DNA from: Pseudomonas paeninsulae
GTDB taxonomy: Bacteria > Pseudomonadota > Gammaproteobacteria > Pseudomonadales > Pseudomonadaceae
Direction: 5' to 3'
Assembly (NCBI RefSeq): GCF_035621475.1
Contig: NZ_CP141799.1
Coordinates: 2,468,501-2,532,500, forward strand
DNA: 64,000 nt
Both the position numbers and the translations under genes were made by a program. The notes under the pieces are model-generated. The model was not told where the DNA came from and searched no databases. It was given only the letters and a program-made list of their open reading frames with translations. The number at the start of each line of letters is the position of its first letter. Positions within the stretch are counted from its first letter, which is position 1. Positions 41,703-52,236 of this stretch are shown piece after piece.

Positions 41703-43892
41703 ATGAAGATCAATCGGTTTTTAACGAGCAGTCATCTGTATTCATGGAAGAACGCTTGCCTGCTTTTGCTGGTTTTGACATTGGCGACGCTTCAAGGCGT
41801 GCAAGCCAAGAGCTACGGCGAGATCGAGCAGCAGCGCATCGATCTGGTTTTCCCAAAGGCTGACAGCGCCTCCGAGCCGCAAGGCGAGTTCAAGGTGCGC
41901 ACCCTGTCCAGTGGCGACGAGGTGCTCGGTTATGTGTTCCAGAGCCTGGATGTGGTCGATATTCCGGCCTATTCCGGCAAGCCGATCAACATGCAGGTGA
42001 TCCTCGATACCACCGGCGTGATTCAGGACGCCTATGTGCTCGAGCACCACGAGCCGATCCTGCTGGTCGGTATTCCCATCTCCAAGTTGCACGCCTTCAA
42101 CGCCAAGTACAAAGGCATTCAGGTCAACCAGCGGGTGGTGGTCGGCCGTTCCGGTGACCCCGATGCAGTGACTGTCGATGCGGTCACCGGCGCCACCGTT
42201 ACGGTCATGGTGGTCAATGAAATAGTCATGCGCTCTGCCCGCGCGGTAGCTGTGTCGCTTGGTCTGGTCGAAGAGAATGCCGGGCTGGCGCAGAAGCCGG
42301 CCACCGTGCGCGAGGATATCTATCAGCCTGCCGACTGGGCCGAGCTGACCGGTAATGGTGCCATCCGCCGCCTGCACCTGACCCGCGGTCAGGTCGACGA
42401 AGCCTTCAAGGGCAGCGAGGCCGAAGGTGTCGACCAGGCGTCGACCGATCAAGTTGACGACACCTTTATCGACCTTTACACCGCTCACCTGAATGCTCCG
42501 ACTATCGGTCGCAACCTGTTGGGCGACAACCAGTACCGCTTCCTCATGGAAGAACTCAAGCCCGGTGAGCAGGCGATTGCCGTGCTCGGCAGCGGCAAGT
42601 ACTCGTTCAAGGGGTCGGGCTATGTGCGTGGAGGTATTTTCGATCGGGTGCAACTGCGTCAGTTCGGCGCAACCATCAGCTTCCATGACCGCGATTTCGA
42701 GCGTTTGAGCGATGTCTATGCCGAGGGCATGCCGGACTTCCGCGAGATGGCGATCTTTATCGTGCGCGAGCCCCATGGCTTCGATCCGGGCTCGCCCTGG
42801 GCCCTTGAGCTACTGGTGAAGCGGCAGACCGGACCGATCAGCGGCATCTTCAGCAGCTTCGAGCTGCCCTATCAGATGCCCGAGGAGTACCTTGAGCGGC
42901 CACAGCCGACTGCCGCCGAACTGGCTGCCGTCGAAGAAGCCAATCGGCCGCTGTGGCTGAATATCTGGTACCAGAAAAGTTTCCAGATCGGCGTGATCTG
43001 CCTGGCCCTGCTGCTGCTCACGGTGATCCTGTTCCTCCAGGATAAATTCACCCAGCGCCCGCATTTCCTCCATTGGCTGCGCCGTGGCTACCTGATCTTC
43101 ACCGTGGTGTTCATCGGTTGGTATGCCCTGGGCCAATTGTCGGTGGTCAACGTGCTGACCTTCGTGCATGCCCTGGTGCAGGACTTCCGCTGGGAGCTGT
43201 TCCTCACCGACCCGATCATCTTCATTATCTGGACCTTCACCGCCGCCAGCATCCTGCTCTGGGGACGTGGCGTGTTCTGCGGCTGGTTGTGCCCGTTCGG
43301 CGCCCTGCAGGAGCTGATTAACGAGGCCGCACGCAAACTGAAAATCCCCCAGTACGAGCTGCCTTTCGCGCTGCATGAGCGGCTCTGGGCGATCAAGTAC
43401 ATCATCCTCCTGCTGCTGTTTGGCCTCTCTCTGGAATCGCTGGCCACCGCCGAGCGCTTCGCCGAAGTGGAACCGTTCAAGACCGCCATCACCCTGAAGT
43501 TCGATCGCCAATGGTGGTTCGTGCTCTATGCGGTGATCCTCCTGGTGATCAATATTTTCACCCGCAAGGTCTATTGCCGCTATGTCTGCCCGCTCGGCGC
43601 GGCGCTGGCCATTCCGAGCAAATTCCGTCTGTTCGACTGGCTCAAGCGGCGCAAGGAGTGTGGCAGTCCGTGCCAGTTGTGTGCCAAGGAATGCGAGATC
43701 CAGGCGATCCATCCCGACGGCCATATCAATGCCAACGAGTGCCACTACTGCCTCGATTGCCAGATGACTTATCACAACGACGACAAGTGCCCGCCGCTGA
43801 TTCTCAAGCAGAAGAAACGCAGCAAAAAGGCCCCTGTCAGCGCCGATTTGATCCCCGTAGTGCAAGTAGTCGTGCCTGAACGAGCCCTATAA
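41703..43892 (+). CDS. nosR: Nitrous oxide reductase electron donor/regulator NosR
   Basis: Polytopic iron-sulfur flavoprotein of 729 residues that supplies electrons to NosZ and supports its expression. An N-terminal membrane/signal segment (about 15-35) is followed by a periplasmic FMN-binding domain with the flavinylation motif VTGATVTV (Thr165). Six membrane helices come next, with CGWLCPFG and CRYVCPLG motifs on the cytoplasmic side, and two 4Fe-4S sites at the C-terminus (CQLCAKEC and CHYCLDC). The ATG at 41703 gives the usual length and lies downstream of the predicted transcript start; earlier ones do not. It heads the nosRZDFYL-tatE operon. Confidence 0.95.
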   Translation: MKINRFLTSSHLYSWKNACLLLLVLTLATLQGVQAKSYGEIEQQRIDLVFPKADSASEPQGEFKVRTLSSGDEVLGYVFQSLDVVDIPAYSGKPINMQVILDTTGVIQDAYVLEHHEPILLVGIPISKLHAFNAKYKGIQVNQRVVVGRSGDPDAVTVDAVTGATVTVMVVNEIVMRSARAVAVSLGLVEENAGLAQKPATVREDIYQPADWAELTGNGAIRRLHLTRGQVDEAFKGSEAEGVDQASTDQVDDTFIDLYTAHLNAPTIGRNLLGDNQYRFLMEELKPGEQAIAVLGSGKYSFKGSGYVRGGIFDRVQLRQFGATISFHDRDFERLSDVYAEGMPDFREMAIFIVREPHGFDPGSPWALELLVKRQTGPISGIFSSFELPYQMPEEYLERPQPTAAELAAVEEANRPLWLNIWYQKSFQIGVICLALLLLTVILFLQDKFTQRPHFLHWLRRGYLIFTVVFIGWYALGQLSVVNVLTFVHALVQDFRWELFLTDPIIFIIWTFTAASILLWGRGVFCGWLCPFGALQELINEAARKLKIPQYELPFALHERLWAIKYIILLLLFGLSLESLATAERFAEVEPFKTAITLKFDRQWWFVLYAVILLVINIFTRKVYCRYVCPLGAALAIPSKFRLFDWLKRRKECGSPCQLCAKECEIQAIHPDGHINANECHYCLDCQMTYHNDDKCPPLILKQKKRSKKAPVSADLIPVVQVVVPERAL

Positions 43893-43936
43893 CCGCGTGA
43901 GCGCGATAGTATTTATCTAGCCAAGGAGCAGAACCC

Positions 43937-45880
43937 GTGAGCGATAAAGAACCGAAGAACAAGCCGGCAATCGATAGTAAAGAGCAGACGCAAATTCTGG
44001 AAAAGGCCGGCTTGAGCCGCCGCGGCTTCCTTGGCGCCAGCGCCATGACAGGCGCGGCCCTGGTCGGTGCCACAGCGCTGGGCAGCGCGGTGATGACTCG
44101 CGAGTCCTGGGCGGCAGCGGCCAAGGACGCGAAGCAGAACTACAATGTTGCGCCGGGCGAGCTGGACGACTACATCGGTTTCTGGAGCGGCGGCCATCAG
44201 GGTGAAGTGCGCGTGCTGGGCGTTCCGTCCATGCGCGAGCTGATGCGCATCCCGGTATTCAACGTCGACTCGGCCACCGGTTGGGGCCTGACCAACGAAA
44301 GCCGCGCCATCATGGGCGACAGCGTCAAGTTCCTCAACGGTGACTGCCACCACCCGCACATCTCCATGGTTGACGGCAAGTACGACGGCAAGTACGTGTT
44401 CATCAACGACAAGGCCAACACCCGCGTTGCACGTATCCGCCTGGATATCATGAAGTGCGACAAGATGCTGACCGTGCCGAACTGCCAGTCCATCCACGGC
44501 CTGCGCCTGCAAAAGGTGCCGTACACCAAGTACGTGTACGCCAACGCCGAGTTCGTCATCCCCCATCCCAACGATGGCAAGATCTTCGATCTGCAGGATG
44601 AAAACAGCTACACCATGTACAACGTCATCGACGCCGAAAAGATGGAGATGGCTTTCCAGATCATCGTCGACGGCAACCTGGACAACACCGACGCTGACTA
44701 CACGGGTCGCTATACCGCAGCCACCTGCTACAACTCCGAGAAAGCCACCGATCTCGGCGGCATGATGCGCAACGAGCGTGACTGGGTGGTGGTGTTCAAC
44801 ATCGAACGCGCCGAAGCGGCGGTCAAGGCCGGTAAGTTCATCACCCTGGGCGACTCCAAGGTGCCGGTACTCGACGGTCGTAAGAAAGGCGACAAGAACA
44901 GCGAGTTCACCCGCTATATCCCGGTGGCGAAGAACCCGCACGGCCTCAATACCTCGCCAGATGGCAAGTACTTCATTGCCAACGGCAAGTTGTCGCCCAC
45001 CGTGTCGATGATCGAAATCGCCAGGCTGGACGACCTGTTCGCCGACAAGCTCAAGGATCCGCGCGACACCATCATCGCCGAGCCGGAGCTGGGTCTGGGC
45101 CCGCTGCACACCACCTTCGACGGCCGCGGCAACGCCTACACCACCCTGTTTATCGACAGTCAGGTGGTCAAGTGGAGCATGGCTGACGCCGTACGCGCCT
45201 ACAAGGGCGAGAAGGTCAATTACATCAAGCAGAAGCTCGATGTGCATTACCAGCCGGGTCACATCCACGCTTCTCTGTGTGAAACCAGTGAAGCCGATGG
45301 CAAGTGGCTGGTTGCCCTGTGCAAGTTCTCCAAGGATCGCTTCTTGCAGGTCGGCCCGCTGCACCCAGAGAACGATCAGTTGATCGATATCTCCGGCGAT
45401 GAAATGAAGCTGGTGCACGACGGCCCGACCTTCGCCGAGCCACATGACTGCACCATGGCTCGTCGTGATCAGGTCAAGACCAAGAAGATCTGGGATCGCG
45501 ACGACCCGTTCTTCGCCCCCACCGTAGAGCGGGCGAAAAAGGACGGCATCAACCTGGTAACCGACAACAAGGTTATCCGTGACGGCAACAAGGTACGGGT
45601 GTACATGACCTCGATGGCACCGGCCTACGGCCTTACCGAGTTCACCGTCAAGCAGGGTAACGAAGTCACAGTGACCATCACCAACATCGACCAGATCGAG
45701 GACGTGTCCCACGGCTTCGTCATGGTCAACCATGGTGCGAGCATGGAAATCAGCCCGCAGCAGACCTCGTCGATTACCTTCACCGCCGACAAGGTGGGTC
45801 TGCATTGGTACTACTGCAGCTGGTTCTGCCATGCCCTGCACATGGAAATGGTCGGGCGCATGCTGGTCGAACCCGCATAA
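43937..45880 (+). CDS. nosZ: Nitrous oxide reductase NosZ (clade I, TAT-exported)
   Basis: Periplasmic multicopper enzyme of 647 residues reducing N2O to N2. A twin-arginine signal, LSRRGFLGASA, is at about residues 28-38, which marks the clade I type. The seven-bladed propeller contains CuZ ligands such as DCHHPHIS (near 137-144) and the C-terminal cupredoxin domain holds CuA ligands Cys627, Cys631, His635 and Met638 in CSWFCHALHMEM. GTG at 43937 follows AGGAG. The gene is followed by a strong stem-loop, which may raise nosZ message relative to nosD. Confidence 0.98.
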   Translation: MSDKEPKNKPAIDSKEQTQILEKAGLSRRGFLGASAMTGAALVGATALGSAVMTRESWAAAAKDAKQNYNVAPGELDDYIGFWSGGHQGEVRVLGVPSMRELMRIPVFNVDSATGWGLTNESRAIMGDSVKFLNGDCHHPHISMVDGKYDGKYVFINDKANTRVARIRLDIMKCDKMLTVPNCQSIHGLRLQKVPYTKYVYANAEFVIPHPNDGKIFDLQDENSYTMYNVIDAEKMEMAFQIIVDGNLDNTDADYTGRYTAATCYNSEKATDLGGMMRNERDWVVVFNIERAEAAVKAGKFITLGDSKVPVLDGRKKGDKNSEFTRYIPVAKNPHGLNTSPDGKYFIANGKLSPTVSMIEIARLDDLFADKLKDPRDTIIAEPELGLGPLHTTFDGRGNAYTTLFIDSQVVKWSMADAVRAYKGEKVNYIKQKLDVHYQPGHIHASLCETSEADGKWLVALCKFSKDRFLQVGPLHPENDQLIDISGDEMKLVHDGPTFAEPHDCTMARRDQVKTKKIWDRDDPFFAPTVERAKKDGINLVTDNKVIRDGNKVRVYMTSMAPAYGLTEFTVKQGNEVTVTITNIDQIEDVSHGFVMVNHGASMEISPQQTSSITFTADKVGLHWYYCSWFCHALHMEMVGRMLVEPA

Positions 45881-45884
45881 ACTC

Positions 45885-45918
45885 GCACCGTCGCCCCGCT
45901 GTTGCGGGGCGTCGGTGC
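45885..45918 (+). terminator. Strong stem-loop between nosZ and nosD
   Basis: GCACCGTCGCCCCGC (45885-45899) pairs with GCGGGGCGTCGGTGC (45904-45918) around a TGTT loop; only a T-T mismatch interrupts the 15-bp stem. There is no T-run. It is best read as a processing/stability element or partial terminator inside the nos operon. Confidence 0.65.
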
Positions 45919-46030
45919 AGCCAGTGGCTGCCTTGGCGGGTGGCGGGCTGCTGGTAATTGGTACTTGCATAACAGGTAATTGGCTATCCGTATTACTAAA
46001 GCCGTAGCGCTCCATCAAGCAAGACGCGCA

Positions 46031-47314
46031 ATGCCACGTAAGTGGGCATTGCTCCTATTCTGCTGGCTCCTCGGTCCTTCCGAGGTGTTGGCGCAGCCGT
46101 TAGCGACGCTGCCCCTGCAGGCCGTAGGGGAAGCACAGTGGCGACTGCCCGCCGGTGAATACCGCGGACAGTTTCGCATTACCACCCCGATGACCTTGAG
46201 TTGCGCGCCCGGCGCAATAATCGACGCTCAGGGCCAGGGCAGTGCCCTGACCATTCAGGCTGCCAACGTCAGCATCCAGGGCTGTACGCTGCGCAACTGG
46301 GGCCAAGACCTGACGGCCTTGAATTCCGGCGTATTTATCGAGCGCCAGGCCAGCGGTGCCCAGGTGCGCGACAGTCAGTTGTCGGGGCCGGGGTTCGGCA
46401 TCTGGGTCGATGGCACCCCGAACGTCAGTGTGCTCAATAATCAGATCGAGGGCGATCAACGCATCCGCTCCCAGGACCGCGGCAACGGTATTCACCTGTT
46501 TTCCGTGAGCGGCGCCAAAATCATCGGCAATCATGTGTGGAATACACGCGACGGCATCTATATCGACGTGTCCAACGGCAATCGCCTCGAAGGCAACACC
46601 CTCGAGGATCTGCGCTATGGCATTCATTACATGTTCTCCAACGACAACCAGGTGCTCGGCAACATCACCCGCCGCACCCGCACCGGCTATGCGCTGATGC
46701 AGAGCCGCAAGCTGACGGTAATCGGCAATCGTTCCGAGCAGGACGAGAACTACGGCATCCTGATGAACTACATCACCTATTCCACCCTGCGCGACAATTT
46801 CGTCAGCGATGTGCGCAGCGGCTCGACCGGCGACAACATGATCTCCGGTGCCGAAGGCAAGGCGCTGTTCATCTACAACTCGCTGTTCAACAGCATCGAA
46901 CACAACCACTTCGAGCGCAGCGCCCTGGGTATCCACCTGACCGCCGGCTCGGAAGACAACCGCATCGCCGGCAATGCCTTTGTCGGTAACCAGCAGCAGG
47001 TCAAGTATGTCGCCACCCGTACCCAGGAATGGTCGGTGGACGGCCGCGGCAACTATTGGAGCGATTACCTGGGCTGGGATCGCAACGACGATGGCCTGGG
47101 TGATGTGGCCTATGAACCCAACGACAACGTCGACCGACTGCTGTGGTTGTACCCGCAGGTGCGCCTGTTGATGAACAGCCCGAGCATCGAATTGCTGCGC
47201 TGGGTGCAGCGCGCCTTTCCGGTGATGAAATCCCCTGGCGTGCAGGACAGCTACCCGCTGATGCAACTGCCGACCACCGATCTGCTGCGAGCCAGCCCGG
47301 AGCCAACACCATGA
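46031..47314 (+). CDS. nosD: Periplasmic copper-site maturation protein NosD
   Basis: Secreted right-handed beta-helix protein of 427 residues needed for building the CuZ site of NosZ. A signal peptide covers about residues 1-22 ([18 protein letters not shown]). The body consists of repeated NosD/CASH-type rungs (for example [45 protein letters not shown], all spaced about 23 residues). The ATG at 46031 is preferred over the upstream TTG at 45980, since it gives a proper signal peptide. Its stop overlaps the nosF start (ATGA). Confidence 0.94.
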   Translation: MPRKWALLLFCWLLGPSEVLAQPLATLPLQAVGEAQWRLPAGEYRGQFRITTPMTLSCAPGAIIDAQGQGSALTIQAANVSIQGCTLRNWGQDLTALNSGVFIERQASGAQVRDSQLSGPGFGIWVDGTPNVSVLNNQIEGDQRIRSQDRGNGIHLFSVSGAKIIGNHVWNTRDGIYIDVSNGNRLEGNTLEDLRYGIHYMFSNDNQVLGNITRRTRTGYALMQSRKLTVIGNRSEQDENYGILMNYITYSTLRDNFVSDVRSGSTGDNMISGAEGKALFIYNSLFNSIEHNHFERSALGIHLTAGSEDNRIAGNAFVGNQQQVKYVATRTQEWSVDGRGNYWSDYLGWDRNDDGLGDVAYEPNDNVDRLLWLYPQVRLLMNSPSIELLRWVQRAFPVMKSPGVQDSYPLMQLPTTDLLRASPEPTP

Positions 47315-48237
47315 ATGCCGTCGAAATCGAAGGCGTCAGCCAGCAGTACGGCAGCATGACCGTGCTGCACGACTTGAACCTGTGTCTGGGCGAAGGCGAA
47401 GTACTCGGCCTGTTCGGCCACAACGGCGCCGGCAAGACCACCACCATGAAGCTGATTCTCGGCCTGTTGCAGGCCAGCGCCGGCAAGGTGCATGTGCTCG
47501 GGCGCAGTCCGAATGATTCGGTGGTGCGCCGTCAGCTCGGCTATCTGCCGGAGAACGTCACCTTTTATGCGCAACTCAGCGGACGCGAGACCCTGCGCCA
47601 TTTCGCTCGCCTCAAGGGCGCCGCGCTGACGCAGGTGGACGAACTGCTGGAGCAGGTGGGTCTGGCCGACGCCATGAATCGGCGGGTCAAAACCTACTCC
47701 AAGGGCATGCGCCAGCGTCTCGGCCTGGCCCAGGCACTGCTCGGCGCACCGCGCCTGCTGCTGCTCGATGAACCCACGGTCGGCCTCGATCCCATCGCCA
47801 CCCAGGATCTCTATCAGCTGGTCGACCGTCTGCGTCAGCAGGGCACCAGCATCATCCTCTGCTCGCATGTCTTGCCGGGGGTCGAGGCGCATATCAACCG
47901 CGCGGCCATCCTCGCCCATGGTCGGCTGCAGGCGGTCGGCAGCCTGGCCAGGCTGCGCGAAGATGCCGGTCTGCCGGCAGTGATTCGCGCCAGTGGACTG
48001 AAGCAGAGCGCGCAGTTGTTGCAACGCTGGCACGCCGCCGGGCATGAGGCGCGTTCGGTCGGCGTCGATGGCGTCGAAGTGGTCGCCATCAACGGCCATA
48101 AACTCGGCCTGCTGCGCCAGTTGCTTGGCGAGGGCGGGGCGCAGGACATCGACATCCACCAGCCGTCGCTGGAGGACCTCTACCGTTATTACATGGAGCG
48201 AGCGAGCACTGTGCCGAGCGCGGAGGGCAGAACATGA
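47311..48237 (+). CDS. nosF: ABC transporter ATPase NosF
   Basis: Cytoplasmic ATPase of 308 residues that drives the NosDFY transporter, thought to deliver sulfur for CuZ. Walker A GHNGAGKT (about 39-46), the signature [15 protein letters not shown] (about 129-143), Walker [14 protein letters not shown] (about 149-161) and the switch His in LCSHVLPG are present. Start at 47311 overlaps the nosD stop and the end overlaps nosY, so the three are coupled. Confidence 0.96.
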   Translation: MNAVEIEGVSQQYGSMTVLHDLNLCLGEGEVLGLFGHNGAGKTTTMKLILGLLQASAGKVHVLGRSPNDSVVRRQLGYLPENVTFYAQLSGRETLRHFARLKGAALTQVDELLEQVGLADAMNRRVKTYSKGMRQRLGLAQALLGAPRLLLLDEPTVGLDPIATQDLYQLVDRLRQQGTSIILCSHVLPGVEAHINRAAILAHGRLQAVGSLARLREDAGLPAVIRASGLKQSAQLLQRWHAAGHEARSVGVDGVEVVAINGHKLGLLRQLLGEGGAQDIDIHQPSLEDLYRYYMERASTVPSAEGRT

Positions 48238-49064
48238 ACCAGGTGTGGAATATTGCCCGCAAGGAATTGAGCGACGGCCTGCGCAATCGCTGGTTGCTGT
48301 CCATCAGTCTGCTGTTCGCCGTGCTGGCCGTGGGCATCGCCTGGTTAGGTGCGGCGGCCTCCGGGCAACTGGGCTTTACCTCGATCCCGGCGACCATAGC
48401 CAGCCTGGCCAGCCTGGCCACTTTCCTGGTGCCACTGATCGCGCTACTGCTGGCCTATGACGCCATCGTCGGCGAGGACGAGGCCGGCACCCTGATGCTG
48501 TTGCTGACCTACCCCCTTGGCCGCGGCCAGTTGCTGCTCGGCAAGTTCGTCGGCCATGGTCTGATTCTGGCGCTGGCCACCCTGATCGGCTTCGGCTGCG
48601 CGGCCCTGGCCATCGCCGTGCTGGTCGATGATATCGAACTGGGCCTGCTGGCCTGGGCCTTCGGCCGCTTCATGCTGTCGTCGACTCTGCTCGGCTGGGT
48701 GTTCCTCGCCCTGGCCTATGTACTGAGTAGCAGGGCCAGCGAAAAATCCAGCGCCGCCGGGCTGGCCCTGGGCGTGTGGTTTCTCTTCGTCCTGGTGTTC
48801 GACTTGGCTTTGCTGGCGCTGCTGGTGCTGAGCGAGGGCAAGTTCAACCCGGATCTGCTGCCTTGGCTGCTGCTGCTCAATCCTGCTGACGTCTACCGGC
48901 TGATCAACCTGTCCGGTTTTGCGGGCAGCGGCAATGCCGTCGGGGTCATGGCCCTGGGCGGCGATCTACCAATTGGCGGCCTGTTGCTGTGGCTGTGCCT
49001 GCTGCTGTGGGTCGGGGCGCCGCTGTTGTTGGCCTATCGGATGTTTCTGCGTCGGCCGACATGA
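48234..49064 (+). CDS. nosY: ABC transporter permease NosY
   Basis: Integral membrane partner of NosF, 276 residues, ABC-2 type with six hydrophobic segments (first at about 17-37; others near 55-77, 99-125, 137-160, 170-195, 245-267). [26 protein letters not shown] is the typical cytoplasmic coupling helix region. The start overlaps nosF by four bases. It forms the channel that links the ATPase with NosD in the periplasm. Confidence 0.95.
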   Translation: MNQVWNIARKELSDGLRNRWLLSISLLFAVLAVGIAWLGAAASGQLGFTSIPATIASLASLATFLVPLIALLLAYDAIVGEDEAGTLMLLLTYPLGRGQLLLGKFVGHGLILALATLIGFGCAALAIAVLVDDIELGLLAWAFGRFMLSSTLLGWVFLALAYVLSSRASEKSSAAGLALGVWFLFVLVFDLALLALLVLSEGKFNPDLLPWLLLLNPADVYRLINLSGFAGSGNAVGVMALGGDLPIGGLLLWLCLLLWVGAPLLLAYRMFLRRPT

Positions 49065-49129
49065 CTATCGGCTTGGCCATGCGCACGGCGTGCCCTTCAA
49101 GGCCTGTTTCAGCTATGGAGTTAGCAACG

Positions 49130-49669
49130 ATGAACAACCTGTATATACGTACGGCGCGAACCCTGCTGGTGATGCTGCTTGGTCTGTTACTGGTGGCCTG
49201 CAGCGAGCCTGAGGAGCAACAGAAAAGCCTGGGCCCGGTAGCCTTCCACGACAGCGATGAGTGCCATGTGTGCGGCATGATCATCAGTGATTTTCCCGGC
49301 CCCAAGGGCCAGGCCGTGGATAAGTCCGGGGTTAAGAAGTTCTGTTCCGCCGCCGAGATGTTCGGCTGGTGGCTGCAACCGGAAAACCGTATAGGCACTG
49401 CCAAGCTCTATGTGCATGACATGGGTCGCAGTGAGTGGGCCAAGCCCGACGACAGCCACCTGATCGATGCCGCCAGCGCTTTTTATGTGATTGGTCTTGC
49501 CGACAGCGGGTTGAAGGGCGCCATGGGCGCGGTGCTGGCCTCGTTTGCCGATGAGCAGGCCGCGCAGAAACTGGCCACCATCCACGGCGCTCGGGTGTTA
49601 CGTTTCGACGAGATCGACCAAGGCGTGCTGCAACAGGCCGCCGCCATGCAGCCTGCGGGCATGCACTGA
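49130..49669 (+). CDS. nosL: Copper chaperone lipoprotein NosL
   Basis: Outer-/inner-membrane lipoprotein of 179 residues that hands copper to NosZ maturation. The signal ends in the lipobox LLVAC with Cys24 as lipidated residue. The family motif CHVCGMII with its Cys pair and Met follows (about 45-52), and the region [11 protein letters not shown] is conserved. GGAG nine bases upstream of the ATG at 49130 decides the start. It follows nosY by 65 bases. Confidence 0.94.
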   Translation: MNNLYIRTARTLLVMLLGLLLVACSEPEEQQKSLGPVAFHDSDECHVCGMIISDFPGPKGQAVDKSGVKKFCSAAEMFGWWLQPENRIGTAKLYVHDMGRSEWAKPDDSHLIDAASAFYVIGLADSGLKGAMGAVLASFADEQAAQKLATIHGARVLRFDEIDQGVLQQAAAMQPAGMH

Positions 49670-49695
49670 TTGCCATCCGTAAAGAGGAGATCCAA

Positions 49696-49875
49696 ATGGG
49701 TATCAGCATCTGGCAATTTCTGATTGTGCTGTTGATCGTGGTCATGCTGTTCGGCAGCAAGCGCCTGCGCAGCTTGGGTTCCGATGTCGGCGGGGCGATC
49801 AACGGATTTCGTAAATCGATGGGCAGCGGCGATGCGCCGCAACAGCCGGAGTCGACCAAGCAGCCCTTGCCGTAG
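49696..49875 (+). CDS. tatE: Twin-arginine translocase subunit TatE/TatA
   Basis: A 59-residue protein with one membrane helix (about 3-20: [18 protein letters not shown]), the conserved [10 protein letters not shown] hinge and an amphipathic helix ([13 protein letters not shown]), ending in an acidic/Pro tail. This is the TatA/E architecture; position at the end of the nos operon matches the tatE of P. stutzeri nos clusters. It probably raises TAT capacity for NosZ export. GAGGAGA lies five bases upstream of the ATG. Short but complete. Confidence 0.9.
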   Translation: MGISIWQFLIVLLIVVMLFGSKRLRSLGSDVGGAINGFRKSMGSGDAPQQPESTKQPLP

Positions 49876-50004
49876 TTCACCCACCATGTCTGCCAGGCTA
49901 GGCGGTGTGCGAGTCTGTGCTGTTTGCGCAGGTTCCGCCGCACCACTAGCCCGGCCGCCGAACGTCCCCGCGCCAGGCGCTTTGTGCTTGGCCAAGTCGC
50001 AAAG

Positions 50005-50018
50005 CTGATCGCGGTCAA
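50005..50018 (+). promoter_or_regulatory. Candidate Anr/Dnr box of nnrS
   Basis: CTGAT-CGCG-GTCAA matches 8 of 10. TAAAAA at 50042-50047 is at the -10 position, giving a start near 50053 and a 96-base leader. Confidence 0.55.
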
Positions 50019-50148
50019 GTCGCCAAAGCCCTTCCTCCCTGTAAAAAGACCGTAACAGCTGGCAATTCCCACGCAGCTGTAATGCCCCGGCTGGTACTGC
50101 TGAATATGCTGCTTGCCGGTGCTTGACGATCTTTTTAGGAGGCTTGCA

Positions 50149-51339
50149 GTGCACGTTCTCGACCGGCGTACCGCCTTGAGTATCCCGCCTATCTGGCGTC
50201 TTGCCTTTCGCCCGTTCTTCCTCTGCGCCAGCCTCTATGCGCTGGTCGCGATCCCGCTGTGGGTGATGGCCTGGTCCGGCCTGTTGGCGGACTGGCAGCC
50301 AAGTGGTGGTTGGCTTGCCTGGCACCGACACGAAATGCTGTTTGGCTTCGCCAGCGCCATAGTGGCCGGTTTTCTGTTGACCGCGGTGCAGACTTGGACC
50401 GGTCAGCCGGGCCTGAGCGGCACGCGTTTGATGATGCTCGCTGGCCTCTGGCTGGCGGCACGCCTGGGCTGGTTATTCGGCTTGGCACCACTGCTGTTGA
50501 TTCCGCTCGACTTCAGCTTCCTGCTGGCGGTAACCGCCCTGATGGGGCGGATGCTCTGGGTGGCGCGGCAGAAGCGTAACTACCCGATCGTGCTGGTGTT
50601 GAGCCTGTTGGCCGCGGCCAATGCCTTGCTGCTGGCCGGCCTGGCGTTGGGCGACGATGAGCTGCAGCGCCGCGGCGTGTTGGCCGGGTTGTGGCTGGTA
50701 GCGACGTTAATGGGCCTGATCGGCGGCCGGGTGATTCCCTTCTTCACCCAGCGCGGCCTGGGCCGGCTCAATGCGGTCAAACCCTGGGCCTGGTTGGAAA
50801 TCGCCTTGCTGCTCGGCACCGGCCTGATCGCTGCGCTCTATGCCAGCGGGGTGGCCTTGCAGGCGCAGCCGCTACTGGCGCCGCTGTTCTTGGTGGTGGC
50901 TGGTGGCCACCTGTTGCGCCTGGCGCGCTGGTACGACCCGGGTATCTGGCGCGTACCGCTGCTCTGGTCGCTGCACTTGGCGATGCTCTGGCTGGTGGTC
51001 GCGACCCTCGGCCTGGCGCTGTGGCATGCCGGCCTGCTGGCCAGCTTCAGCCCGGCCTTGCATGGCTTGACCATGGGCGCGATGAGCGGGCTGATTGTGG
51101 CCATGCTTGCCCGCGTCACTCTGGGGCATACCGGGCGGCCATTACAACTGCCGGCGGGCATGGCCTGGGCCCTGGTGCTGTTCAATCTGGGTTGCGTGGC
51201 GCGGGTCTTCGTTTACCCGCTCTGGCCGCTGGCAGGGCTGTGGCTGGCGACCATCGGCTGGTCGCTGGCCTTGGCCATCTATGCCTGGCGCTATGTACCG
51301 ATGCTAATCACGGCACGGGTGGATGGTCATCCGGGCTGA
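50149..51339 (+). CDS. nnrS: NnrS family membrane protein
   Basis: Heme- and copper-containing membrane protein of 396 residues, associated with resistance to nitric oxide stress. Twelve hydrophobic segments are predicted; FRPFFLCASLYA and WHRHEMLFGFASAIVAGF (near 60-77) are the family signature with His ligands, and GGRVIPFFTQRGL is also conserved. GTG at 50149 with AGGAGG six bases upstream is chosen over the upstream ATG at 50113. It follows tatE with its own possible Anr/Dnr promoter. Confidence 0.93.
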   Translation: MHVLDRRTALSIPPIWRLAFRPFFLCASLYALVAIPLWVMAWSGLLADWQPSGGWLAWHRHEMLFGFASAIVAGFLLTAVQTWTGQPGLSGTRLMMLAGLWLAARLGWLFGLAPLLLIPLDFSFLLAVTALMGRMLWVARQKRNYPIVLVLSLLAAANALLLAGLALGDDELQRRGVLAGLWLVATLMGLIGGRVIPFFTQRGLGRLNAVKPWAWLEIALLLGTGLIAALYASGVALQAQPLLAPLFLVVAGGHLLRLARWYDPGIWRVPLLWSLHLAMLWLVVATLGLALWHAGLLASFSPALHGLTMGAMSGLIVAMLARVTLGHTGRPLQLPAGMAWALVLFNLGCVARVFVYPLWPLAGLWLATIGWSLALAIYAWRYVPMLITARVDGHPG

Positions 51340-51492
51340 TAGCTCGGGCTGAGTGTTGAATCCAGGTTGGCGATCTGTTGCGTCTACCGTTTGAGCATGC
51401 AGCGCCGCGCTGCCCAGTAATTGATATCCGGTTACCCGTGCTTGCGCATGGGTGGCCTTGCCGCTCGGCGCTGCCGAGCATCGGAGAAGCTA

Positions 51493-52236
51493 ATGAAAAC
51501 CGAATTTCAAGATCGTCTGGCCGTTGTCACCGGCGCCAGTTCAGGTATCGGCCTGGCGTTATGCGCCGCTTTGCTGCAGCGCGGCGCCAGGGTACTGGCA
51601 ATGTCGCGCAGCCTGGGCGGCTTGCAAGGCCTGCAGGCGAGCCACCCCGAGCGCCTGTTCTGGCATGCTGGCGATGTCACCTCGAGCGAGGATCTGGCCA
51701 GCCTCGGTTTGCGCGCAGCGCAACTGGGGCAGGTGGATTATCTGGTACCCAACGCGGGTATCGCCGAACTGGCCGAGAGCCTCGACTTGAGTGCATTCGA
51801 TCGGCAGTGGGCGGTCAACGGTGCCGGCGCCTTGAATACCCTGGCAGCGTTGCGTGACACCCTGGCCAGTCCCAGTTCGGTGGTGTTCATCAGCAGTTTT
51901 CTTACCCGTTCGACCTTTCCCGGCCTGGCCGCCTATATCGCCAGCAAGGCGGCGCTTAGCGCCCAGGCGCGCACCCTCGCGGTGGAATTTGCACCAGTCG
52001 GTGTGCGCATCAATCTGGTCTCGCCCGGACCCACGGCAACCGCTATCTGGGGCAGCCTGGGACTGACCGACGAGCAGTTGGGCGATGTTGCCGATACGGT
52101 CACCAAACGCTTGTTGCCCGGCCACTTTCTCGAAGCCGCGGCGGTGGCCAATGTCATCCTGTTCCAGCTGTCTCAGGGCGCCCGCGGCGTCTACGGTCAG
52201 GACTGGGTTGTCGATAATGGTTATACCTTGAGCTGA
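51493..52236 (+). CDS. Short-chain dehydrogenase/reductase
   Basis: NAD(P)-dependent oxidoreductase of 247 residues with a Rossmann fold. The cofactor motif TGASSGIG is at about 15-22, NAG near 86, and the catalytic Ser (SSFLTRS), Tyr and Lys (YIASKAA) are in order. The C-terminal part (SPGPTATAIWG) is normal for the classical SDR. GGAG precedes the ATG at 51493. The substrate is unknown. It lies 153 bases after nnrS and may be in the same transcript. Confidence 0.9.
   Translation: MKTEFQDRLAVVTGASSGIGLALCAALLQRGARVLAMSRSLGGLQGLQASHPERLFWHAGDVTSSEDLASLGLRAAQLGQVDYLVPNAGIAELAESLDLSAFDRQWAVNGAGALNTLAALRDTLASPSSVVFISSFLTRSTFPGLAAYIASKAALSAQARTLAVEFAPVGVRINLVSPGPTATAIWGSLGLTDEQLGDVADTVTKRLLPGHFLEAAAVANVILFQLSQGARGVYGQDWVVDNGYTLS

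Noticed and set aside
43913..46018. A 701-codon open frame antisense to nosZ
   Set aside because: Shadow of nosZ codon bias; no ribosome site and no recognisable domain.
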